From Deinococcus rubellus (lineage in GTDB: Bacteria > Deinococcota > Deinococci > Deinococcales > Deinococcaceae), in NCBI RefSeq assembly GCF_025244745.1, contig NZ_CP104213.1, forward strand, positions 737,501-801,500: 64,000 nt of DNA. Reading direction: 5' to 3'. The position numbers and the translations under genes are program-made. Shown here piece by piece: positions 42,408 to 55,558 of this stretch. The notes beneath the pieces were generated by a model that was given only the letters and a program-made list of their open reading frames with translations, ran no database searches and was not told the DNA's origin. Every line of letters begins with the position of its first letter. Position 1 is the first letter of the stretch.

Positions 42408-43076
42408 GTGATTGTGACGATTGACGGCGTGGCGGCCAGCGGAAAATCCAGCGTGGCCAGTGGCGTGGCCCGCCGCCTGAATATTCCCTACGTGTCCAGC
42501 GGCCTGCTCTACCGGGCGGCCACCTTACTGGCGCTCGAAGCTGGCACCGACCTGGGTGACGCCCCGGCCCTGATTGCCCTGCTGAGCGGCTCGCCGCTGC
42601 GCCTGGAGCCGCTGCCGGAAGGCAACCGGATTTTTCTGACCCCAGTGGGCGAGCAGGAGACGGGGGCCGAGCGCGACCTGACGGCGGACGCCCATACCAG
42701 CGCGGTGGACGCCGGGGTCAGTGCCTTAGCCCAGCTCCCCGAGCTGCGCGAGTGGGTCAACGCCCAGCTCCGGGCGCTCACCCCGCCGTTCGTGGCCGAG
42801 GGGCGTGACATGGGCACGGCAGTCTTCCCGCAGGCGCAGGCCAAGTTCTTTCTGACGGCCTCGCCGCGCGTGCGGGCGCTGCGGCGGGTCAAGGAGCGCC
42901 TCGAAGACGTGGCGGAGGTGGAGGCCGCGCTGGTCGCCCGCGACGCCAAAGACAAAGCGCAGTCGGCCCCCGCTGCCGACGCCCAATTGATCGACACCAG
43001 CACGCTTGATCTCTCCGGCGTGATCGCGGCGGTGCTGCGGGGTCTTCATCAACCCGCATCTTCCGACTTATCATAA
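42408..43076 (+). CDS. cmk: Cytidylate kinase
   Basis: Phosphorylates CMP and dCMP. 222 aa, P-loop [33 protein letters not shown] at the N-terminus, [32 protein letters not shown] in the middle and [17 protein letters not shown] at the end, all family features. Begins with GTG. Followed 6 bases later by a PfkB-family kinase. Confidence 0.95.
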   Translation: MIVTIDGVAASGKSSVASGVARRLNIPYVSSGLLYRAATLLALEAGTDLGDAPALIALLSGSPLRLEPLPEGNRIFLTPVGEQETGAERDLTADAHTSAVDAGVSALAQLPELREWVNAQLRALTPPFVAEGRDMGTAVFPQAQAKFFLTASPRVRALRRVKERLEDVAEVEAALVARDAKDKAQSAPAADAQLIDTSTLDLSGVIAAVLRGLHQPASSDLS

Positions 43077-43082
43077 GCGCCG

Positions 43083-44069
43083 ATGCCTTCCGCTCATCTG
43101 CTCGCTGATCAGCCGCTCGTCTCGGTGGGCGACCTCGCCTGGGACGTGCTGGCCAAACCCGACACCCTGCTGCTGCCCGGCGGCGACACCACCGGGCGCA
43201 TGGAACTCTCGCCCGGCGGGAGCGCAGCCAACCTGGCAGTGTGGGCCCGGCGGCTGGGCCACCCCAGCACCTTTGTCGGCAAGATCGGCACCGGCCGTTT
43301 CGGAGAACTGGCGCAGGCGGGCCTGGAAGACGAGGGCGTGAAGGCCGAGGTGATTCGCACGCCCGACCACCCCACCGGGGTCATTCTCGCCTTGATCGAC
43401 CACCGGGGCCAGCGGGCCATGCTGACCGGGCAGGGGGCCGACTGGGAACTGCTGCCGGAAGAATTGCCGCAGGCGGTGCTGCTCGGGGCGGGCCACGTTC
43501 ACCTGACCGCCTGGAGCCTCTTTCGCGATCCGCCGCGCGGTGCAGCGCTGGCCGCCGCCCGGCTGGCCGAGCAGGCGGGGGCCACCCTGAGCCTCGATCC
43601 CGGCAGCTTTCAGATGATTCAGCAGGTGGGCCGCGAGAATTTCCTCGACTGGATCAGCGCCGTGCCGTTCGATATCTTCTTCCCGAACGCCGACGAGGCC
43701 CGCGCCATGAGCGGCAAGAAAAACTCCGAGGCGGCCCTGAGATGGTTGCGCGGGCAGTATCCCAAAGCGCTGATCGTGCTGAAAATGGACGAGGACGGCG
43801 CGCTGCTCGAAGGCCCTGCCACCCCGCGCACCCACGTCCCTGCCACCCCCGACACCCTGCTCGACGCCACGGGAGCCGGGGACGCCTTCGGCGGCGCGTT
43901 TCTGGCGCATTATCTGACGCATGGTGATCCGGTGAGGGCGGCGCAGGTGGCCGCGCAGGTGGGCGGCTGGGTGGTGTCGCGCTTCGGGGCGCGTCCAGCG
44001 ATGGACGAGGCGCTCCGGCTGAGGTTGCAGCCGTTCGGGCTGATGGGTCTTGAAGCGGTGACCGGGTGA
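43083..44069 (+). CDS. PfkB-family carbohydrate kinase
   Basis: 328 aa ribokinase-like sugar or nucleoside kinase: [36 protein letters not shown] (substrate GG motif) and the C-terminal [18 protein letters not shown] with the catalytic Asp and anion hole. Substrate cannot be told. A TATCAT box (43069-43074) overlaps the cmk stop codon 8 bases before the ATG. Its stop overlaps the mltG GTG, so the two are coupled. Confidence 0.9.
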   Translation: MPSAHLLADQPLVSVGDLAWDVLAKPDTLLLPGGDTTGRMELSPGGSAANLAVWARRLGHPSTFVGKIGTGRFGELAQAGLEDEGVKAEVIRTPDHPTGVILALIDHRGQRAMLTGQGADWELLPEELPQAVLLGAGHVHLTAWSLFRDPPRGAALAAARLAEQAGATLSLDPGSFQMIQQVGRENFLDWISAVPFDIFFPNADEARAMSGKKNSEAALRWLRGQYPKALIVLKMDEDGALLEGPATPRTHVPATPDTLLDATGAGDAFGGAFLAHYLTHGDPVRAAQVAAQVGGWVVSRFGARPAMDEALRLRLQPFGLMGLEAVTG

Positions 44070-45100
44070 CCCGTCTGCGCCCGCGCCGCCCGGCCTGGCA
44101 GCGCGCCCTCTTCTGGATCTTCTTTTTGCTCCTGCTGGCTGTAATCCTGGCTGCCGCTTACGCCTACAGCCTGACCCAGAGTCCCGGCGGCAAAGCCTAC
44201 ACCCTGGAAATCACGCCCGGCGATACCCTGGCGGCCAAGGCCAGCGAACTCCAGCAAAAGGGCGTCATCAAAAATGCCGACGTGCTGCGGCTGGTCATGC
44301 GTCAGCGTGGCACGGCGGGCAAGCTCAAGGAAGGGCTGTACGATCTGCCCGCCGACCAGACCGTCTTCCAGGTGGCCGACGATCTGGCGGGCAACCCGCG
44401 CATTCCCACCGTCAGCGTCACCATTCCTGAGGGCAAGCGCCTCAAGGACCTGCCCGCCATCATCACGGCGGCGGGGCTGAGCAATGCGGTAGCCATCAAC
44501 GCCGCCATGCGGGATGTGGCGCTTAGTCCGGCAGCGCAGGCGGGAGGGGCCAGCAATCTGGAGGGCTTTCTGTTTCCGGCGACCTACCCGTTCCGGCCCA
44601 AGGCCAGCGCCAGGGACATCATCGGGGCGATGGCCGACCGGATGACCCAGGAGTTCACGCCCGCGCGGGTGGCGGGGGCCAAAAAGCTCAACCTCAGCAT
44701 CTACCAGTGGGTCACGCTGGCCAGCATGGTGCAGGCCGAGGCCGCCAACACGGGTGAGATGCCAGTGGTGGCGGGCGTCTTTGTCAACCGCCTCAAGGAA
44801 GGCATCGCCCTGGGCAGTGACCCCACCGTCGCCTACGGCCTGGGCAAAGACCTGCCGGATCTGGACCGCTCGGCGGGCGACTTCACCAAGGACACCCCCT
44901 ACAGCACCTACACCCGCATGGGACTTCCCAAAGGTCCCATCAATAATCCCGGCGAGGCGGCCTTGACCAGCATCCTGAATGCCAGGCTGACCACCGCCAA
45001 CGGCAAGGCGGCCCTTTACTTCTTGCACGGCACCGACGGCACGATTCACGTCAACAACGACTATGCCGCCCACCAGCGAGACATCGCCCGCTACCGCTGA
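44066..45100 (+). CDS. mltG: MltG endolytic murein transglycosylase
   Basis: 344 aa membrane-anchored lytic transglycosylase that cuts nascent glycan strands. One N-terminal helix (about 14-35), LysM-like/YceG domain ([22 protein letters not shown]), and the catalytic region [47 protein letters not shown] with the conserved Glu, then [22 protein letters not shown]. Starts on a GTG overlapping the preceding stop. Confidence 0.95.
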   Translation: MTRLRPRRPAWQRALFWIFFLLLLAVILAAAYAYSLTQSPGGKAYTLEITPGDTLAAKASELQQKGVIKNADVLRLVMRQRGTAGKLKEGLYDLPADQTVFQVADDLAGNPRIPTVSVTIPEGKRLKDLPAIITAAGLSNAVAINAAMRDVALSPAAQAGGASNLEGFLFPATYPFRPKASARDIIGAMADRMTQEFTPARVAGAKKLNLSIYQWVTLASMVQAEAANTGEMPVVAGVFVNRLKEGIALGSDPTVAYGLGKDLPDLDRSAGDFTKDTPYSTYTRMGLPKGPINNPGEAALTSILNARLTTANGKAALYFLHGTDGTIHVNNDYAAHQRDIARYR

Positions 45101-45184
45101 GGGCGTGGGGCAGGCGACTGAGGCGTGCGAGGACAGGCTCCTCGCCTCTCATGTCGCCGCTCCCACAGGTATATTCGCCCTTGC

Positions 45185-45190
45185 TACACT
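45185..45190 (+). promoter_or_regulatory. -10 element upstream of lptF
   Basis: TACACT seven bases before the GTG of the small upstream reading frame at 45198, and 45 bases before the lptF ATG. In this window such spacing marks leaderless starts, here pointing to the upstream frame rather than to lptF itself. Confidence 0.5.
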
Positions 45191-45197
45191 ACCCCCC

Positions 45198-45239
45198 GTG
45201 TCCAGAATCGCCGCCTTACCACTTCAAAACAGTTTATGA
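45198..45239 (+). CDS. 13-codon leader peptide overlapping the lptF start
   Basis: A GTG-initiated frame encoding MSRIAALPLQNSL whose TGA overlaps the lptF ATG as ATGA (45236-45239). The GTG lies 7 bases after TACACT, so it would be the first codon of a leaderless mRNA. lptF has no recognisable Shine-Dalgarno, so translating ribosomes that finish this peptide would be positioned to restart at lptF. The frame is seen; translation is inferred. Confidence 0.45.
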   Translation: MSRIAALPLQNSL

Positions 45240-46294
45240 ACCGTTCTTTTCCCCGCTACGTGTTCAAAGAAGTCTGGCCGCTCTACGCGGCGGGCGTGCT
45301 GCTGTTTTTCTTTTTACAGATGACCGATTACATCAGCGGCATCGTGGGCGTGCTGCTGTCGTACCACACCGGGCTGCTCAAGGGGATGACGCTGCTGAGC
45401 TACGTGCTGCCCAACATCCTCAATAAATGTCTGGTGGTGGCGGTGCCGTTTGCGCTGCTGATGGGCTTCGGGCGGCTGGCCAAGGACAGCGAATTCAAGG
45501 CGGCCTACGCGGGTGGAGTGCCTCCACTGGGGCTGCTGTGGCCGCTGCTGCTGCCCGCGCTGGTTGTGGGAGCCGTCGTCTACGGCAATGCGGGCTACCT
45601 GACGCCTACCGGCAACGCCCGGTATTTCAATTACTTTTATACCGGCATCTACCAGCAGGTGGTGCAGACCCCCACCACCGAGAACTACGCCCACGCCGAG
45701 GGCGGTAATTTCTTCACGGCGGGGCGGGTCGAGAGCCTGGGCAACGGCGGCCCGGACACCCTCTCGGCCCTGACCGGCGTGGTCGTGCAGACGCCGGGGG
45801 GGACCTACAGTGCAGGCAGCGGGCGCTGGGACGCGGCGGCCAGAACCTGGACACTGCTGGGCGGCTACAAAGTCGACCCGTCAGGCCAGGTCACGGCGCT
45901 GACGAGTGCAACCACCTTCACCCAGACCGACGTGATCGCCCGCCCGCCGCCGCCCAACGACCAGAGCAGCACGCCCGAGTTGCGTGCCCAACTGGCCCAG
46001 CAGCAGAGCGGCACTGAAGTCTACCGCCGCACCGCTTACGAACTCAGCCGCCGCCTGGCCGATGCGTTCACGCCGCTGGTGTTCGTGCTGGCCGCCGGAG
46101 CGCTGGGCCTGGGCCTCAGCAACCGGGCCTGGGCGGTAGGCGCAGTCATTCTCTTCCTGGCAATTTTCTACGCCCTGTGGAATACCGCCCCGCAACTGGC
46201 CGCCGTGGGCGCGTTGACCCCGCTGCTGGCCGCCTGGCTGCCCAATCTGGTGTTTACCGTGTTCGGTCTGGTGCTGGCCTGGCGGCTGCGGTGA
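45236..46294 (+). CDS. lptF: LptF-like permease (YjgP/YjgQ family)
   Basis: 352 aa. YjgP/YjgQ fold: N-terminal helices (PRYVFKEVWPLYAAGVLLFFFLQM; VLPNILNKCLVVAVPFALLMGFGRLAKDSEFKAAYAGGVPPLGLLWPLLLPALVV), a beta-jellyroll periplasmic region, and C-terminal helices (LADAFTPLVFVLAAGALGLGLSNR). In LPS bacteria LptFG with LptB extracts LPS from the inner membrane. Its stop overlaps lptG. ATG 45236 is chosen because it couples with the upstream peptide; earlier in-frame codons give no family match. Confidence 0.88.
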   Translation: MNRSFPRYVFKEVWPLYAAGVLLFFFLQMTDYISGIVGVLLSYHTGLLKGMTLLSYVLPNILNKCLVVAVPFALLMGFGRLAKDSEFKAAYAGGVPPLGLLWPLLLPALVVGAVVYGNAGYLTPTGNARYFNYFYTGIYQQVVQTPTTENYAHAEGGNFFTAGRVESLGNGGPDTLSALTGVVVQTPGGTYSAGSGRWDAAARTWTLLGGYKVDPSGQVTALTSATTFTQTDVIARPPPPNDQSSTPELRAQLAQQQSGTEVYRRTAYELSRRLADAFTPLVFVLAAGALGLGLSNRAWAVGAVILFLAIFYALWNTAPQLAAVGALTPLLAAWLPNLVFTVFGLVLAWRLR

Positions 46295-47445
46295 GCCGTT
46301 CTGCGCCTTCCTCTCCCAGCGTTCGCCGCTCCGCGCCCTCGACGGGCCGCCTCAACCGCTACCTGTTGGAAGAGATTCTGCCGTTTTTGCTCGCTGGGCT
46401 GGCGGTCACCATCCTGCTGCTGCTGCTGGCGGCCTTGCAGGCGGTGATCGCACCGCTGCTGGCCAAGGGCGCAAATCCCCTGCTGGTCGCCAAGCTGGTG
46501 GCCCTGCAACTGCCCTATGCGGTATCGCAGGGCCTGCCCATCGCCCTCTTGTTCGCCACCCTGCTGGGACTCTCTCGCCTCTCCGCCGACTCGGAAATCA
46601 AGGCGATGCAGGCCAGTGGCGTGTCGCCTGCCAGGCTGTTTGGGCCGGTGATGGCGCTGGGGCTGATCGTCACCTTGCTCAGCTTCGCGGTGGGCGAACT
46701 GCTGACCCCACGTGCCAAGGTGCAGGCCCTGAGCGTGCAGCGCGAGATCGTCCTCGACAATCCCCGCGTGGCCGGACTGGGTGGGCCGGGGGCAGGTGGT
46801 AAGGCGCTGGTGTTGCGCGACGCCTTCGGGCGGGCCATTAGCGTGGCAGATGTGGAACCGGGCGGCGAGCTGCGCGGCCTGAGCATCGCCAGCCTGCGTG
46901 GCGGCGAGGTGGCCCGCGAGATCATCACCGCCAGGCGCGGCCACCTGAATGCGGGCAGCAATGTGCTGGAACTCTTTGACGGCCAGCGCATCACCTACCA
47001 GAATGAGAAACCCTCCACGGTGCTGAGTTTCGAGCGCGGCACGCTGCCGGTGCAGGACTTGCAGGCCAGCTTCAAGGGCGGCGACGAACTCAAGCCGGTC
47101 TTTTTGCCGCTGCGCGTCCTGTGGAAGCGGGTGCAGGACTACCGCGCCCAGAACATCAACGCCCCGCAGGAATTCACCGCCCTCCAGCGCAAGTTCGCCG
47201 AGCCGGTGGCGGCGCTGTGCATGGCCTTTTTCGCTGCTGCGCTGGCCGTCTTCTCGTTTCGCAGCAACCTGAATATCGGGCTGGTGTGGGTGCTGCTGCT
47301 GACCTTCTTGTATTACGCCACCTGGAGCGTCTTCCGGGTGATGGGCGAGAACGGCGCGCTGCCCGCTGTGCTGGCCGCCTGGACACCCGACGCGCTGTAT
47401 CTGCTGGCCGGTGTGGGCCTGCTGTGGGTCGCGGCGCGGCGCTGA
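46291..47445 (+). CDS. lptG: LptG-like permease (YjgP/YjgQ family)
   Basis: 384 aa partner of LptF with the same architecture: LNRYLLEEILPFLLAGLAVTILLLLLAAL, LPYAVSQGLPIALLFATLLGLSRLSADSEIKAMQASGVSPARLFGPVM, a jellyroll domain, and FAEPVAALCMAFFAAALAVFSFRSNLNIGLVWVLLLTFLYYATW. GTG start overlaps the lptF stop (GTGA), so the subunits are made in step. The LptB ATPase is not in the window. Confidence 0.88.
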   Translation: MSRSAPSSPSVRRSAPSTGRLNRYLLEEILPFLLAGLAVTILLLLLAALQAVIAPLLAKGANPLLVAKLVALQLPYAVSQGLPIALLFATLLGLSRLSADSEIKAMQASGVSPARLFGPVMALGLIVTLLSFAVGELLTPRAKVQALSVQREIVLDNPRVAGLGGPGAGGKALVLRDAFGRAISVADVEPGGELRGLSIASLRGGEVAREIITARRGHLNAGSNVLELFDGQRITYQNEKPSTVLSFERGTLPVQDLQASFKGGDELKPVFLPLRVLWKRVQDYRAQNINAPQEFTALQRKFAEPVAALCMAFFAAALAVFSFRSNLNIGLVWVLLLTFLYYATWSVFRVMGENGALPAVLAAWTPDALYLLAGVGLLWVAARR

Positions 47446-47635
47446 AGGCTGGGCCGGGTGGGGCTTTGGGCAGACGTTAAGAAAAGCTGGACTGCCCGCT
47501 TCAGGCGCGGGCGCGTATCATGCAACACAGTGAAAAAGGGAGAGTGGAAGCTCTTCCATTTCTGTCGGCGCAGGCGCTGACCTTCATTCTCAACACCGGC
47601 GACACCGGGTCTGCGAATTGTAGCAAGGAGACAGC

Positions 47636-50679
<3,044 letters not shown>

Positions 50680-50704
50680 CCGGCGCAGATTGGAGGAGTG
50701 AACC

Positions 50705-51691
50705 ATGACTGCTGCTGCTGCTGCCAGCCGCCTGGCTCCGCTGGGGCCGCTGCCCACCAATGTCCGGGGCGCTCAGCGCACACTCGACGAGCTGTGGGCT
50801 CAGACCGACATCGAGACGCGGGCCTACACCGGCAACATCATCGCGCTGACCTCGCCGCAACACCAGGACCGGATTCAGGAAGCCCTGACCGGCCTGGAGG
50901 GGCGCTACGCTGGCCGCCAGATCATCGCCGTGATGGAACCGGCGGCCTCGGGGCGCATGAGCATCGACGCCCAGCTGGTGCCGCAGCAGGGCCTCTATAT
51001 CGAGCGCTTGACCCTGCTCGCCAACCCCGGCCAGTTGCGCGGGGCCATCTTGCCACTGCTGCGCCCGGCCACCGTCAACCACGTCTGGTGGGCCTCGGAC
51101 GATCCGCCCGGTGGGCCGCTGCTGCGCGAGCTGACCGAGATCGCCGATCAGGTGATTGCCGACAGTCTGAGGCTCGACATTCCCCCGGCCCGCCAGTACG
51201 CACTGGCCGATCTGGGCTGGTCGCGCTCGGCAGCCTGGCGCGAGGCGCTGGCACAGCTGTTTGACAGCAAGGACGCCGCCGCCGTGCTGGGGCGGGTCAC
51301 CCGTCTCAAAGTCTGGTCGGGTGGCAGGAATGACCGGGCTGCCCGGCTCTACGCGGCCTGGGTCGCCAGTACCCTGGGCTGGAAGGATCTCAGCGCCGTG
51401 ACCTTCGTGCGCGGCGACTGTGAGCGCCAGCACGGTGATCTGTGCGGCGTCGAACTGAATGGCCCCGGCGTGCGCTTCACCCTCAAGGCCAGCGGCGAGG
51501 AAGCGGTGCGCTCGACGGTCAAGTTTGATCATGTCAACCGTCAGACCTCGATGATGGTGCCGAGTATGACGCTGGCCGAGGGCCTGGGCCGGGTGATGGC
51601 CCGACCCGAGCGCGGCAGCGTGTTCGAGGCGGCCTGGACCCTGGCCCGCGCCAGTCTGGACCAGGCCGCGCCGCAGGAAGAGGGCCAGTAA
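50705..51691 (+). CDS. opcA: OpcA, glucose-6-phosphate dehydrogenase assembly protein
   Basis: 328 aa OpcA-family protein, which activates or assembles G6PDH in cyanobacteria and actinobacteria. Recognisable: [66 protein letters not shown] (here RGAILPLL) and [36 protein letters not shown] precedes the ATG. Its place directly after zwf supports the role. Confidence 0.93.
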   Translation: MTAAAAASRLAPLGPLPTNVRGAQRTLDELWAQTDIETRAYTGNIIALTSPQHQDRIQEALTGLEGRYAGRQIIAVMEPAASGRMSIDAQLVPQQGLYIERLTLLANPGQLRGAILPLLRPATVNHVWWASDDPPGGPLLRELTEIADQVIADSLRLDIPPARQYALADLGWSRSAAWREALAQLFDSKDAAAVLGRVTRLKVWSGGRNDRAARLYAAWVASTLGWKDLSAVTFVRGDCERQHGDLCGVELNGPGVRFTLKASGEEAVRSTVKFDHVNRQTSMMVPSMTLAEGLGRVMARPERGSVFEAAWTLARASLDQAAPQEEGQ

Positions 51692-51693
51692 GC

Positions 51694-52374
51694 GTGCTGC
51701 CAATGAACGTCCAGGTGTACCCGACCCCGCAGGCGACTGCCGGGGCCGCCGCCGAAGCCTTCGTCGGGGCGGCCCGGCAAGCGGTCAGCGAGCGGGGGGC
51801 CTTTCACGTGGCCCTTTCGGGCGGCAGCACGCCCAAGTTGATGTACGCCGCCCTACGTGCCCTGGACGTCTCCTGGGTGCAGGTCCATATCTACTTCAGC
51901 GACGAGCGCACCGTGGGGCCGGACGACGAGCAGAGCAATTACCACACCGCCAGGGTGGGTCTGCTCGACTTCGTGCCCATTCCAGCGTCGCAGATTCACC
52001 GCCTGGAAGGCGAGCGCGACCCCGCCGAGGCCGCCAGCGACTATGCTGCCCTGCTGCCCGCCCGTCTCGATCTGGTGCTGCTGGGCATGGGCGACGACGG
52101 TCACACTGCCTCGCTGTTTCCCGGCACGGCGGGCCTGAACCTGGGCGGGCGGGTCATCGCCAACGAGGTGCCGCAGCAGCACACCTGGCGGCTGAGCTTT
52201 ACCTTCGACGAGATCAACGCGGCCCGTGCGCGCTGGCTGCTGGTCACCGGCGCGGTTAAGGCCCCGGTACTGGCCCAGCTCTGGCGCGGCGAGGGTGGGT
52301 ATCCGGTACGGCAGGTCACTGATCCGGTGTGGTTTCTGGACGCTGCGGCAGCCCAGGACTTGCCCGCTTCCTGA
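51694..52374 (+). CDS. pgl: 6-phosphogluconolactonase
   Basis: 226 aa DevB/Pgl enzyme hydrolysing 6-phosphogluconolactone. Motifs: [87 protein letters not shown]. Start either GTG 51694 or ATG 51703; neither has a good Shine-Dalgarno, and coupling to opcA (2-base gap) is likely. Last gene of the operon. Confidence 0.94.
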   Translation: MLPMNVQVYPTPQATAGAAAEAFVGAARQAVSERGAFHVALSGGSTPKLMYAALRALDVSWVQVHIYFSDERTVGPDDEQSNYHTARVGLLDFVPIPASQIHRLEGERDPAEAASDYAALLPARLDLVLLGMGDDGHTASLFPGTAGLNLGGRVIANEVPQQHTWRLSFTFDEINAARARWLLVTGAVKAPVLAQLWRGEGGYPVRQVTDPVWFLDAAAAQDLPAS

Positions 52375-52441
52375 GCCGCCTGATAACAGCGTTCAGTGAG
52401 CTGTTGGAGGGACGCAGGATCAGAGTTTGGCGCAGTTCTTT

Positions 52442-52870
52442 TTAGCCTCCCTGCATCACCCCTCGGTTTTTGCCGGACTTTTTGGCTGGGTAAAGGGCCT
52501 GCACGGCGTGGTGAAGTAGTGAGGCGACAGTGTTTCTGGATGTTCGGTTCGATACACCCACGCTGATGGTCAGCGGCCCATGTACGCGAATCAATTCTTC
52601 CACCGCCGCCCTTAGACCCTCTCCATGCACAGTGGCCTGCCCCAGCGTCATGCCACTGAGCAGCAACACGCTGACCGGTGTCTGGGGACCGCGCATGGCT
52701 TCCTTGAAGTGGCGCTAGGTTGCTCGGCGGTTGGGCAGTTAACCAGACACCCAGCCCCACCACCAGCGTGCTCAGCCCGACGCAGATCCAGTCGGGCGGC
52801 GGCATTCAGAGAATCCACAGCCGCACCAGGCCCACCAGCAGGCAAGCCGAAATTGCCAGGCAAGTGTGAG
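52442..52870 (-). pseudogene. Decayed GGDEF (diguanylate cyclase) gene
   Basis: On the minus strand, 52442-52696 encodes the C-terminal half of a GGDEF domain (LTISVGVSNRTSRNTVASLLHHAVQALYPAKKSGKNRG, matching the usual SIGVA...ADQALYxAKxxGRNR). Upstream, two hydrophobic segments (ISACLLVGLVRLWIL and DWICVGLSTLVVGLGVWL) lie in another frame, separated by a stop. The GG(D/E)EF active-site half is missing. This explains most of the 636-base gap between pgl and tatD. Confidence 0.55.
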
Positions 52871-53010
52871 GTTCTTGGAGCCGTCTACCGAAGGGGGATG
52901 GGGAATCTTGAAAGTCATACCACGGCTTGGCAACTTGCCAGAAGTATGCCCACAGGTCTCTGAGGCCCTGAGGTGTGATCAGATTAAGATTTGATAATGG
53001 CCGTCTCGGT

Positions 53011-53775
53011 TCAAGTCGGTAGACGGTAGACGGTTCGGGCATTGGCATCGGTCAGGGCTTCCGCCTCGGACTCGTCCAGGCCGCGCAGCGCTGCCAGAAA
53101 CTGCAAGGTGTAGCGCACGTAGCCGGGCCGGTTGGGCTTGCCGCGCTTGGGCACCGGGGCCAGAAACGGCGCGTCGGTTTCGATGAGGAGCCGGTCCGGC
53201 GGCACGAAGCGGGCGGCTTCCTGAATGGTCTGGGCGCTCTTGTAGGTCAGGTTTCCGGCGAACGATACAGACCAGCCCGCATCGAGCGCGGCGCGCAGCA
53301 GTCCGGCGTGGCCGTTACAGCAGTGCAGGATGCCGCGCGGCCAGTCGGCGGCCCGGATAATCTCGGCGCAGCCCAGGCTGGCCCGCTCGCCGCCCGGCGC
53401 GTCGCGGGTATGCACGATCACCGGCAGGTCGCGCCGCCGCCCCAGATCGAGCTGCCACTCGAAGGCCGCGCGCTGCACTACCAGTTGGTCATGTGCCCAG
53501 TAATCGTCCAGGCCCGTCTCGCCAATCGCCACCACGCGCGGGCGGGAGCTGAGAACTTCCAGCTCGGCGCGGGTCTGTGGGCTGTCTTCGGCGGCCACGT
53601 CGGTGGGATGCAGGCCCACACTGGCGTACACATCGGGATAGTTGTCCGCCAGTGCCAGGGCGTTGTGGGCGTGCTCCACGTTCGCGCCCACGCAGATCAT
53701 GGCGCTCAGGCCCAGTTCGCCGCGCGCCGAGGCCGGGTCGTCGAGGTAGTCGAGGTGGCAGTGGGTGTCAATCAT
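53011..53775 (-). CDS. tatD: TatD family metal-dependent deoxyribonuclease
   Basis: 254 aa TatD-type hydrolase: [12 protein letters not shown] (metal-binding HxH), [64 protein letters not shown], and [25 protein letters not shown]. TatD enzymes have 3'-5' DNase and tRNase activity and some act in repair. TAGCCT (53782-53787, minus strand) lies six bases before the ATG. Divergent from the lptC-like gene. Confidence 0.95.
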   Translation of the reverse strand: MIDTHCHLDYLDDPASARGELGLSAMICVGANVEHAHNALALADNYPDVYASVGLHPTDVAAEDSPQTRAELEVLSSRPRVVAIGETGLDDYWAHDQLVVQRAAFEWQLDLGRRRDLPVIVHTRDAPGGERASLGCAEIIRAADWPRGILHCCNGHAGLLRAALDAGWSVSFAGNLTYKSAQTIQEAARFVPPDRLLIETDAPFLAPVPKRGKPNRPGYVRYTLQFLAALRGLDESEAEALTDANARTVYRLPT

Positions 53776-53888
53776 GGTCCCAGGCTAGCGCTCCGCACGG
53801 GCCCCACCGTATCCGCCAAGCTGACGCCGCTTCTCATCTGTGCCCCGGCCATCAGGCAACCCTAAGCACTCTCATGAAAGCAGACAGC

Positions 53889-53894
53889 TATCAT
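53889..53894 (+). promoter_or_regulatory. -10 element upstream of the lptC-like gene
   Basis: TATCAT six bases before GTG 53901, the start of an upstream frame that overlaps the lptC-like start codon. Confidence 0.4.
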
Positions 53895-53900
53895 GCCTGC

Positions 53901-53978
53901 GTGCTCAAGCCGCCGTCAATCTGCCGATCATTGCCCAGTTCTCCACTGCCGAGGCGGGAGCTGCCATGCTGCGGATAA
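53901..53978 (+). CDS. Possible 25-codon leader peptide overlapping the lptC-like start
   Basis: GTG-initiated frame with a TAA at 53976-53978, overlapping the start (53966) of the LptC-like gene in a different frame. The GTG follows TATCAT by six bases, as in leaderless genes here. Unlike the lptF case, the downstream gene has its own GGGAG, so regulation by coupling or interference is only a possibility. Confidence 0.3.
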   Translation: MLKPPSICRSLPSSPLPRRELPCCG

Positions 53979-54550
53979 GTGTTCTGGCGCTGACGGCGCT
54001 GCTGCTGTTCGGCCTGGTGTTCGCGCTACTACCCGCCTCGCCCAGCGTGCGGGGTTCTGGGGTCACGCTCAGCAATGTCAAATTGCAGCTCTACCCGGCC
54101 CAGGACCCCAGGGCCGAGTGGCGCTTCGCGGCGGGGCAGATCAGCGTGGACCCGGAAAAGGGTGAGACCTCCCTCGATCAGCTTGGGCAGGGAGCACGCT
54201 GGGTGCGGAACGGAGCCGGGCAATTGCAGGAAGACATGACCATCAATGCCACCAAGCTGGTGATCGACAACCAGGACAACCTGCACGCCCAGCAGGCCAG
54301 GCTCTACACCCTGGCTGATTGCAGCACCTTCACCCTGTCGTCGCAGGGTCAGCAGGAAGTCATCATCAACCAGCAGGGTGGCTACAGCGCCCCGCGCGGC
54401 GAGATCGTCTCACCCGTCCAGAGCGGCGTGTACAGCGACATCCGGGCCAACTTCGACTTCAGTAATTTTCAGGCTGTTCTCGATCCCGGCGCTGAATTTC
54501 ACACCGCTCCGCCCACCCGGTGTGTCAACGGCAAGATTCAGACCCGCTGA
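53966..54550 (+). CDS. LptC-like membrane-anchored protein
   Basis: 194 aa with one N-terminal helix (MLRISVLALTALLLFGLVFALLP) and a beta-rich domain (GVTLSNVKLQLYPAQDPRAEWRFAAGQISVDPEKGETSL; ARLYTLADCSTFTLSSQGQQEVIINQQGGYS), like LptC, the bitopic protein passing LPS from LptFG to LptA. The call leans on position ahead of two OstA-like genes as well as sequence. GGGAG lies six bases before the ATG. Confidence 0.65.
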   Translation: MLRISVLALTALLLFGLVFALLPASPSVRGSGVTLSNVKLQLYPAQDPRAEWRFAAGQISVDPEKGETSLDQLGQGARWVRNGAGQLQEDMTINATKLVIDNQDNLHAQQARLYTLADCSTFTLSSQGQQEVIINQQGGYSAPRGEIVSPVQSGVYSDIRANFDFSNFQAVLDPGAEFHTAPPTRCVNGKIQTR

Positions 54551-54597
54551 GTGCGGTTTCTCAACGTCGGCTCACCCTCATTCCTTCAAGGAGAATC

Positions 54598-55512
54598 ATG
54601 AAACGTCCCCTCATTTTGCTGTCCATGCTGGCCCTCACGACCGCCCTCGCCGCTCAGGTTGACCGGGTGCTGCGCTTCGACACGGCAGCCAACGTTCAGG
54701 GCAATCTGCGAAATGGCCCCATCAATTACACTGGCAAAGACGGTAAACCCATCAAGGCCAGCGTCAACAATGTCAACATCACCGCGCCCAGCGCCGTGTT
54801 GACTGCGCCTGCGGGCAGCACCCTGGCCGGGTCCGAGGGCAAGCGCACGGCGGTCTTCAGCGGGGGCGGCGGCGACGTGAACGTGGTGCGCGGACGCTTG
54901 ACAGCCAGGGGCGGGCAACTCGCCTACAGTGAGGCGACGGGTCAGGGCGTGCTGACCAGCAGCCCCAGCGCCGTGTTCGTGCCGGAAACCAAGGACGACG
55001 GCGACCCGGTGAACATCAAGGCCACCCAGATGAGCCTCGATGTGGATACCAACATGAGCACTTCGACGGGCAATGTGGAGCTGATCAGCGGCACCCAGAC
55101 CGGCCGGGGCGACAAGCTGATCTTCGACGAGGACAAGTCCGTCGGCGTGCTGACCGGCACCCCCAGCCTGACCCGCGCCGCCAGTGCCAAGCAAAAGGAA
55201 CTGATCATCACCGGCACCGAGGCCAGGGTCGTGTCCAAAAACAAGCTCCTGTACGTGAAGGGCAAGGTCAAGCTGGTTCAGGGAACGAGTACCACCACCG
55301 GCGACGCCGTGTATTACGACGACAAGAACAACGTGGCTTACGTGGTCGGCAACGCTGTGAGCAGCGACAGCAAGACCGGCACCCGGGTCGCGGCCCTCAA
55401 GAACGGCTACCTGGAGCAGCGCACTGACCTGGGCCGGGTGCGGGCACTGAGCAAGCCGTTCAACATTCCCACCGACCGCTTTTTGCTGACTGGCGAAAAG
55501 AGTAGCCGGTAA
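54598..55512 (+). CDS. lptA: LptA/OstA-like periplasmic protein
   Basis: 304 aa with a signal peptide ([20 protein letters not shown], cleavage near AAQ) and a repetitive beta-jellyroll: [50 protein letters not shown] and [34 protein letters not shown], the OstA_N pattern. LptA oligomers bridge the periplasm. AAGGAG precedes the ATG. Longer than E. coli LptA (185 aa). Confidence 0.82.
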   Translation: MKRPLILLSMLALTTALAAQVDRVLRFDTAANVQGNLRNGPINYTGKDGKPIKASVNNVNITAPSAVLTAPAGSTLAGSEGKRTAVFSGGGGDVNVVRGRLTARGGQLAYSEATGQGVLTSSPSAVFVPETKDDGDPVNIKATQMSLDVDTNMSTSTGNVELISGTQTGRGDKLIFDEDKSVGVLTGTPSLTRAASAKQKELIITGTEARVVSKNKLLYVKGKVKLVQGTSTTTGDAVYYDDKNNVAYVVGNAVSSDSKTGTRVAALKNGYLEQRTDLGRVRALSKPFNIPTDRFLLTGEKSSR

Positions 55513-55558
55513 GCGGGCAGGAGAAAAGGGGCAGACAGAAAATGAAAAAGGTGGAGCG

